From: an uncultured Bacteroidales bacterium
GTDB lineage: Bacteria; Bacteroidota; Bacteroidia; Bacteroidales; WCHB1-69
Length of the DNA stretch: 64,000 bases
NCBI GenBank assembly: GCA_937892025.1
Contig: CALAVA010000238.1
Coordinates: 1 to 64,000, forward strand
Reading direction: 5' to 3'
The notes below the pieces were generated by a model that ran no database searches, was not told the DNA's origin, and saw only the letters and a list, made by a program, of their open reading frames with translations. The position numbers and the translations under genes were made by a program. Positions 60,472-64,000 of this stretch are shown one piece after another; the first letter of the stretch is position 1, and each line of letters begins with the position of its first letter.

Positions 60472-61330
60472 AATTGATTTAAACGAAGTAAGACAAAACT
60501 TTAGGCATTTAGTTGAATATGTAACGCCTGAAGGTGTTGTTGAAGATGAAAATGACCCAAATGCCGGTGGCGATGCTATGGGTGGTGACCCAATGGCAAT
60601 GGGTGGTGGCGCTCCTATGGGTGGAGACCCAATGGGCGGAGACCCAATGGGTGGAGGTGCTCCTATGGGCGGAGACACAATGGGTGGTGACCCAATGGGT
60701 GGTGACCCAATGGGTGGTGACCCAATGGGTGGTGGACAATCACCTGAGGGATTTGCTCCACAAGGTGTAGACCCAAATGCAGGAATGGATGGAATGGGTG
60801 GTGACCCTAATGCAATGGGTGGCGCTCCTATGGGTGGCGACCCAAGCATGATGGGTGGTGACCCTAACGCGATGGGCGGAGATGTTCCTGGCCCTGGCGA
60901 TGATGTTGTTGAGATTGACGATTTAACTGACGCACAAGAAGATACTGAAAAGAAAGTTGATTCTTTAACGTCAAAATTTGAAAAATTAATGGCATCAATT
61001 GACGGTATAGAGAAAAGAATTGATGATATTGATACACATACAAATCAATATCTTGGTGCTCTTAAAGGAGAAATGGAAAGAAGAAATCCAACACCAATGC
61101 AAAGATTGACAATGCGTTCAACGAAATCAGCACCTTATGATATGACACCTAATGAGTATATGAACAATTATGCTCCTGACAATTATAGTGCTGAGTCTGA
61201 CAACAATGGTGCAGATGACCCACAATATAAAATAACGAAGGGTGACATTGATGATTTTGTTGATTATGGCTCAATTGCAAAAGATATTGCAAACAATAAA
61301 GTTGGGTTAAAGGATATTTTTGGCTATTAA
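60464..61330 (+). CDS. Gly/Met/Asp-repeat virion-type protein (288 aa)
   Basis: N-terminus NEVRQNFRHLVEYVTPEG is helical. Residues ~38-145 are a tandem run of MGGDP units (GGDPMGGDPMGG, with PMGGGAPMGG variants), probably an extended flexible arm. Residues 150-205 are a coiled-coil (TEKKVDSLTSKFEKLMASID). The C-terminus has DDPQYKITKGDIDDFVDYGS. Coupled to the Lys-rich gene by overlap. Likely a prohead core, scaffold or decoration protein (inference from composition and late-type promoter). A strong terminator follows directly. Confidence 0.6.
   Translation: MTKIDLNEVRQNFRHLVEYVTPEGVVEDENDPNAGGDAMGGDPMAMGGGAPMGGDPMGGDPMGGGAPMGGDTMGGDPMGGDPMGGDPMGGGQSPEGFAPQGVDPNAGMDGMGGDPNAMGGAPMGGDPSMMGGDPNAMGGDVPGPGDDVVEIDDLTDAQEDTEKKVDSLTSKFEKLMASIDGIEKRIDDIDTHTNQYLGALKGEMERRNPTPMQRLTMRSTKSAPYDMTPNEYMNNYAPDNYSAESDNNGADDPQYKITKGDIDDFVDYGSIAKDIANNKVGLKDIFGY
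60573..60885 (+). repeat. Degenerate GGTGGTGACCCAATG-type tandem repeat
   Basis: About twenty in-frame 12-15-bp units encoding MGGDP or MGGGAP. The GC-rich, purine-biased units differ from the surrounding AT-rich sequence and are prone to slippage. They also open long shadow frames on both strands. Confidence 0.85.
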
Positions 61331-61372
61331 AATTATTGGGCTGCATTATTGTGGCCCAATAATTGTTTTTTT
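61331..61372 (+). terminator. Rho-independent terminator
   Basis: AATTATTGGGC/GCCCAATAATT perfect 11-bp stem, 12-base loop, then GTTTTTTT, starting at the stop of the Gly/Met-rich gene. Confidence 0.9.
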
Positions 61373-61377
61373 ATAAC

Positions 61378-61395
61378 ATTTTTTGTATATTATAT
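61378..61395 (+). promoter_or_regulatory. T-rich promoter-like motif before gp32
   Basis: ACATTTTTTGTATATTATATAAG, 65 bases before the gp32 ATG and directly after a terminator. Same class as the motifs at 59440 and 29016. Confidence 0.45.
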
Positions 61396-61459
61396 AAGAA
61401 ATAGTTTTATTTATTAACATTTTTAAAATAATAATTTTATGAAAAAAAATTTTTAATTT

Positions 61460-62449
61460 ATGGGTAACTTAATCGAATTACCAAACATTAGTTTAGATTC
61501 AGTAGTAAATGAAAAAAATGATGAACAAAAACCAAAGAAAGAAGGTTTTGATGTTAAAAACTACCTAAATGTAAGACTTTCAGATGGCGAAGACCAAAAG
61601 ACACTTACGATAAGGTTATTACCGATGGACTTGGAAACAGGTAGTCCGTTTGCGAAAATACACATTCACAACGTGAAAGTCCCTCAAGATATGGTAAAAC
61701 CAGGCGAAAAGCCGTATAAATCCTACATTTGTTTAAATAAGACGGAAGGAATTGACCATGAAAAGTATGGTACAAAGTGTCCATTTTGCGAAATGAACTA
61801 TGCCGCTTATTTGGAATCAACAAAAGAAACAGACCCAGTAAAGAAGAAAGCATTACAAGAAGCGTCTCTTGCATTCAAGAGTCAAGAAGCCGTTATTGTT
61901 AGGTGTATTGAGCGTGGAAAGGAAGAAGATGGTGTAAAGTTTTGGAAATTTAATATTAGGGCAAAGGATAAGACAGACCCGTACAACCAAATTTTAAACT
62001 TGGCTAAGTTAAGGGAAGATGCTGCTGCAAGAAAGGGAGAAACAAACAATATACTTGATATTTACACTGGCCGTGACTTGAACGTTACAATTACATCAGC
62101 AGAAAAGTCAGCACCAAGTATTATTGACGATGGTGACAGAAGCCCATTATCAAAAGACGAGGAATTGATGAAGAAATGGATATTTGACAAAAAGAAATGG
62201 CAAGAAGTATTCACATGTAAGCCATATGAATATCTTAATCTTGTGGCCCAAATGAGAACTCCTTGGTTTGACAAGTCAAAGGGTGTTTGGGTTGATAAGG
62301 AAGAGTATGAGGCAGAACATAGCGCTAACACAAATGAAGTAGACAAAGAAATCAAGGAAGCGGAAAATAAAGTTAAAGAAAACGAGAAATCTAACAATAA
62401 TTCATTTGTTGGTTCGCTGGAAATTAACGATGATGATTTACCTTATTAA
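61460..62449 (+). CDS. Single-stranded DNA-binding protein (gp32-like, 329 aa)
   Basis: Coats single-stranded DNA during replication and recombination. Order as in T4 gp32: basic N-terminus, OB-fold core from ~residue 30 (NVRLSDGEDQKTLTIRLLPM, GSPFAKIHIHNVKVPQ) with a zinc site Cys-x-...-His-x-...-Cys-x-x-Cys (ICLNKTEGIDHEKYGTKCPF, CEMNY). Core continues with VIVRCIERGKEEDG and WKFNIRAKDKTDPYNQILNL. The last ~50 residues are acidic and end EINDDDLPY, the SSB-type tip that docks partner proteins. tk follows after 3 bases and uvsX after 2 more, so the three form a replication unit, probably from the T-rich promoter upstream. Confidence 0.92.
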   Translation: MGNLIELPNISLDSVVNEKNDEQKPKKEGFDVKNYLNVRLSDGEDQKTLTIRLLPMDLETGSPFAKIHIHNVKVPQDMVKPGEKPYKSYICLNKTEGIDHEKYGTKCPFCEMNYAAYLESTKETDPVKKKALQEASLAFKSQEAVIVRCIERGKEEDGVKFWKFNIRAKDKTDPYNQILNLAKLREDAAARKGETNNILDIYTGRDLNVTITSAEKSAPSIIDDGDRSPLSKDEELMKKWIFDKKKWQEVFTCKPYEYLNLVAQMRTPWFDKSKGVWVDKEEYEAEHSANTNEVDKEIKEAENKVKENEKSNNNSFVGSLEINDDDLPY

Positions 62450-62452
62450 TAT

Positions 62453-63079
62453 ATGTGTAATCACGGAAAAATTAAATTCAACTATGGAGCAATGGGCAGT
62501 GGCAAAAGCCTTCATTTGATTGCCACTGCTCATAATTTCAAAATACATTCTATACCTTTTATTGTCCTTAAAAGTAAAATAGACGATAGGGATGGAGAAG
62601 ATGTTGTCCATTCAAGGGCAATTGGTGACATAGAGTGTGTTGGCATAACAACAAACGATAACATATTTGAACTTGTTTCAAATTATCTCAATGCTGATTT
62701 GTTTTATGGAGCAAAGGGCCTTAGATGGATTCTTATAGACGAATGCCAATTTTTAACTGAAAAACAAGTTGATGAATTGGCTGCTGTTGCTGATAATTTT
62801 GGAACAAATGTTTTATGTTATGGTTTAAGGACTGATTTTAAAACACAATTATTTCCTGGTTCAAAGAGATTGTTTGAAATTGCAGATAGTTTCGAGGAAA
62901 TAAAATCAAGTTGCTATTGCAACAGTAAGACTATTTTTAATGCAAGAATAAATAAGGATGGCGAAATTGTCACTGACGGAGAACAAATTGAAGTTGGTGG
63001 TGATGATAGGTATGTGTCTTTATGCAGAAAGTGCTATTTTGAGAAGACAGGAAATCCTTTGTATAAAAAAAATGATTAA
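62453..63079 (+). CDS. tk: Thymidine kinase (type II, 208 aa)
   Basis: Phosphorylates thymidine to dTMP for phage DNA synthesis. Walker A GAMGSGKSLHLIATAHNF. The DEC box is ILIDECQFLTEKQVDELA. NVLCYGLRTDFKTQLFPGSK is the lasso and thymidine-binding loop. A C-terminal zinc module is formed by CYCNSKTIF and LCRKCYF. Length and order match bacterial and T4 type II enzymes. Together with dUTPase it indicates that the phage supplements dTTP supply. It sits between gp32 and uvsX. Confidence 0.95.
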   Translation: MCNHGKIKFNYGAMGSGKSLHLIATAHNFKIHSIPFIVLKSKIDDRDGEDVVHSRAIGDIECVGITTNDNIFELVSNYLNADLFYGAKGLRWILIDECQFLTEKQVDELAAVADNFGTNVLCYGLRTDFKTQLFPGSKRLFEIADSFEEIKSSCYCNSKTIFNARINKDGEIVTDGEQIEVGGDDRYVSLCRKCYFEKTGNPLYKKND

Positions 63080-63081
63080 AT

Positions 63082-64000
63082 ATGGCACAGCCACAAAAGA
63101 AAGCACCAATTAAAAAGAAAAACAATATTTCTGATTTGAAAGCAAAAATGGGATTTGGTGTTAGTGTTGAAAAAGGTGAAATTCAAAATGCAAGTAATGC
63201 AGACAAACCGTTAGAATGGATAATAATGCCAAAGGCATTTCAAGAGGCAACAAAAATGCCTGGATTTCCAATGTCTTATGTGTCAACGATTTGTGGACAT
63301 CCTAACACTGGAAAAAGTACATTAATAAACCATGCAATTGTTTCAGCACAAAGACAAGGAATTGTTCCTGTAATTTATGATACTGAAAACAATTTTGATT
63401 TCCAATATGCTATAGATATGGGAATGGACGCAACACCTGTTTATGGCAATGTTAATGTTGAAGTCGTTGACCCAGAAAGCGGTGATGTAACAGTTGTAAA
63501 AGAAAATAGAATTATTGAATACGATGGACCGTTTGTTTATTTCAATAATGCAATATTAATGGAAAGATATGGCGATATTGATTATTCAACTGGAAAACGT
63601 GGAGGTAAAAAGAGAACTTCTGCGGTTATTGAGGACATTGTGTATTCAATTAATGAATTTCTTGAAGCGCAAGCAAATGGGGACATTGACCAAGGTTTCT
63701 TGTTTTTATGGGATTCTGTTGGAAGTATTGGCGGATTAAAATCATATAACAGTAAGGTTGGAAACAATATGTTTGATGCTGGCACAATTTCTGCTGCATT
63801 CCAAGATATTATGGATAACAAGATTCCGTCATCAAGAAAAATTTCTTCCAAATATTCAAACACAATGATTATGGTTAATAAAATTTGGCTTGATGGTACT
63901 ACTAATCCCGTTGCTCCACCTAGTATGGAAATGAAGGGAGGAAAATCAATTACTTATCGTTCAAGATTGATTATTCTTCTTGGTGGCCAATTAAAGGCTT
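63082..64000 (+). CDS. uvsX: UvsX/RecA-like recombinase, 3' end cut by window
   Basis: Catalyses strand exchange in recombination-dependent replication. Starts MAQPQKKAPIKKKNNISD, 2 bases after tk. Walker A is CGHPNTGKSTLINHAIVS, Walker B FLFLWDSVGSIGG. MFDAGTISAAFQDIMDNKI is the RecA-family catalytic region, and EMKGGKSITYRSRLIILLGG the DNA-binding loop area. About 306 codons are inside the window; T4 UvsX has 391 residues. Works with gp32 and the polymerase encoded here. Confidence 0.93.
   Translation, partial: MAQPQKKAPIKKKNNISDLKAKMGFGVSVEKGEIQNASNADKPLEWIIMPKAFQEATKMPGFPMSYVSTICGHPNTGKSTLINHAIVSAQRQGIVPVIYDTENNFDFQYAIDMGMDATPVYGNVNVEVVDPESGDVTVVKENRIIEYDGPFVYFNNAILMERYGDIDYSTGKRGGKKRTSAVIEDIVYSINEFLEAQANGDIDQGFLFLWDSVGSIGGLKSYNSKVGNNMFDAGTISAAFQDIMDNKIPSSRKISSKYSNTMIMVNKIWLDGTTNPVAPPSMEMKGGKSITYRSRLIILLGGQLKA

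Noticed and set aside
60460..60849. 129-residue proline-rich frame on the reverse strand
   Set aside because: Shadow of the MGGDP repeat. Its P/I/G/S composition follows directly from the repeat on the other strand, and it lies wholly inside the forward gene.
1..64000. tRNA genes
   Set aside because: I looked for cloverleaf-like segments with TTCGA-type loops in the intergenic regions and saw none. Without a covariance search a divergent one could be missed.

Overview
The window is a strongly AT-rich stretch of a large T4-type contractile-tailed phage genome. A Bacteroidota (probably gut) host is likely. The T4 kinship rests on a gp43-type DNA polymerase, a gp32-type single-strand binding protein, UvsX recombinase, a gp55-like late sigma factor, thymidine kinase, dUTPase, tail sheath, tail tube, a gp5-like spike, a gp53-like baseplate protein, tape measure and hub proteins. 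The host guess rests on BspA-type leucine-rich repeats in a fibre gene, a phage lipoprotein with a lipobox, T-rich TTTG-containing promoters, and the near absence of Shine-Dalgarno sequences.

Layout. Positions 1-3141: two fibre-type genes sharing an almost identical 334-bp 3' end, with two small reverse genes between them. 3222-8719 (reverse): a baseplate/spike operon, then the putative late sigma factor. 8866-12913 (reverse): two glycosyltransferases, a HAD-like phosphatase and hypotheticals. 13021-13897: a Gln/Asn-rich protein with a broken 3' end. 14006-17735 (reverse): a dUTPase interrupted by a group I intron, a 47-residue gene, an HD-like protein, a glycosyltransferase and a VWA protein. 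17826-20720 (forward): five small virion-type genes, followed by a possible IS200/IS605 remnant. 20946-32978 (reverse): replication and accessory genes. Here the DNA polymerase is split in two by a split intein, with a Vsr-like homing endonuclease gene between the halves. The block also holds a NADAR protein, a CoiA-like nuclease, a paralogous gene pair and a SNF2-type helicase. 33169-61330 (mostly forward): neck and tail genes, sheath, an insert (homing endonuclease, lipoprotein, papain-like protease, RmlD), tube (reverse), nuclease genes, tail chaperone, tape measure, baseplate and hub, and a tail lysin. 61460-64000: gp32, tk and uvsX (cut by the window end).

How the parts work together. 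A short motif, CTATTTAT, lies just upstream of many virion gene blocks in the sense orientation and is a candidate late promoter for the gp55-like sigma factor. A second, T-rich motif (TTTTTTGTA) precedes gp32, the SNF2 helicase and several small genes and may be an early or middle promoter. Rho-independent hairpins separate the blocks.

The most striking system is the fractured polymerase. Its N-half ends at the catalytic GD of motif C followed by an N-intein. Its C-half starts with a 34-residue C-intein followed by TDGFNF. Protein trans-splicing would rebuild the active site. Several other genes have reading frames broken by one event (tail lysin, tail chaperone, a Gln-rich protein, a small neck-region gene). 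Each could be programmed recoding, slippage or assembly error, and each is listed separately.
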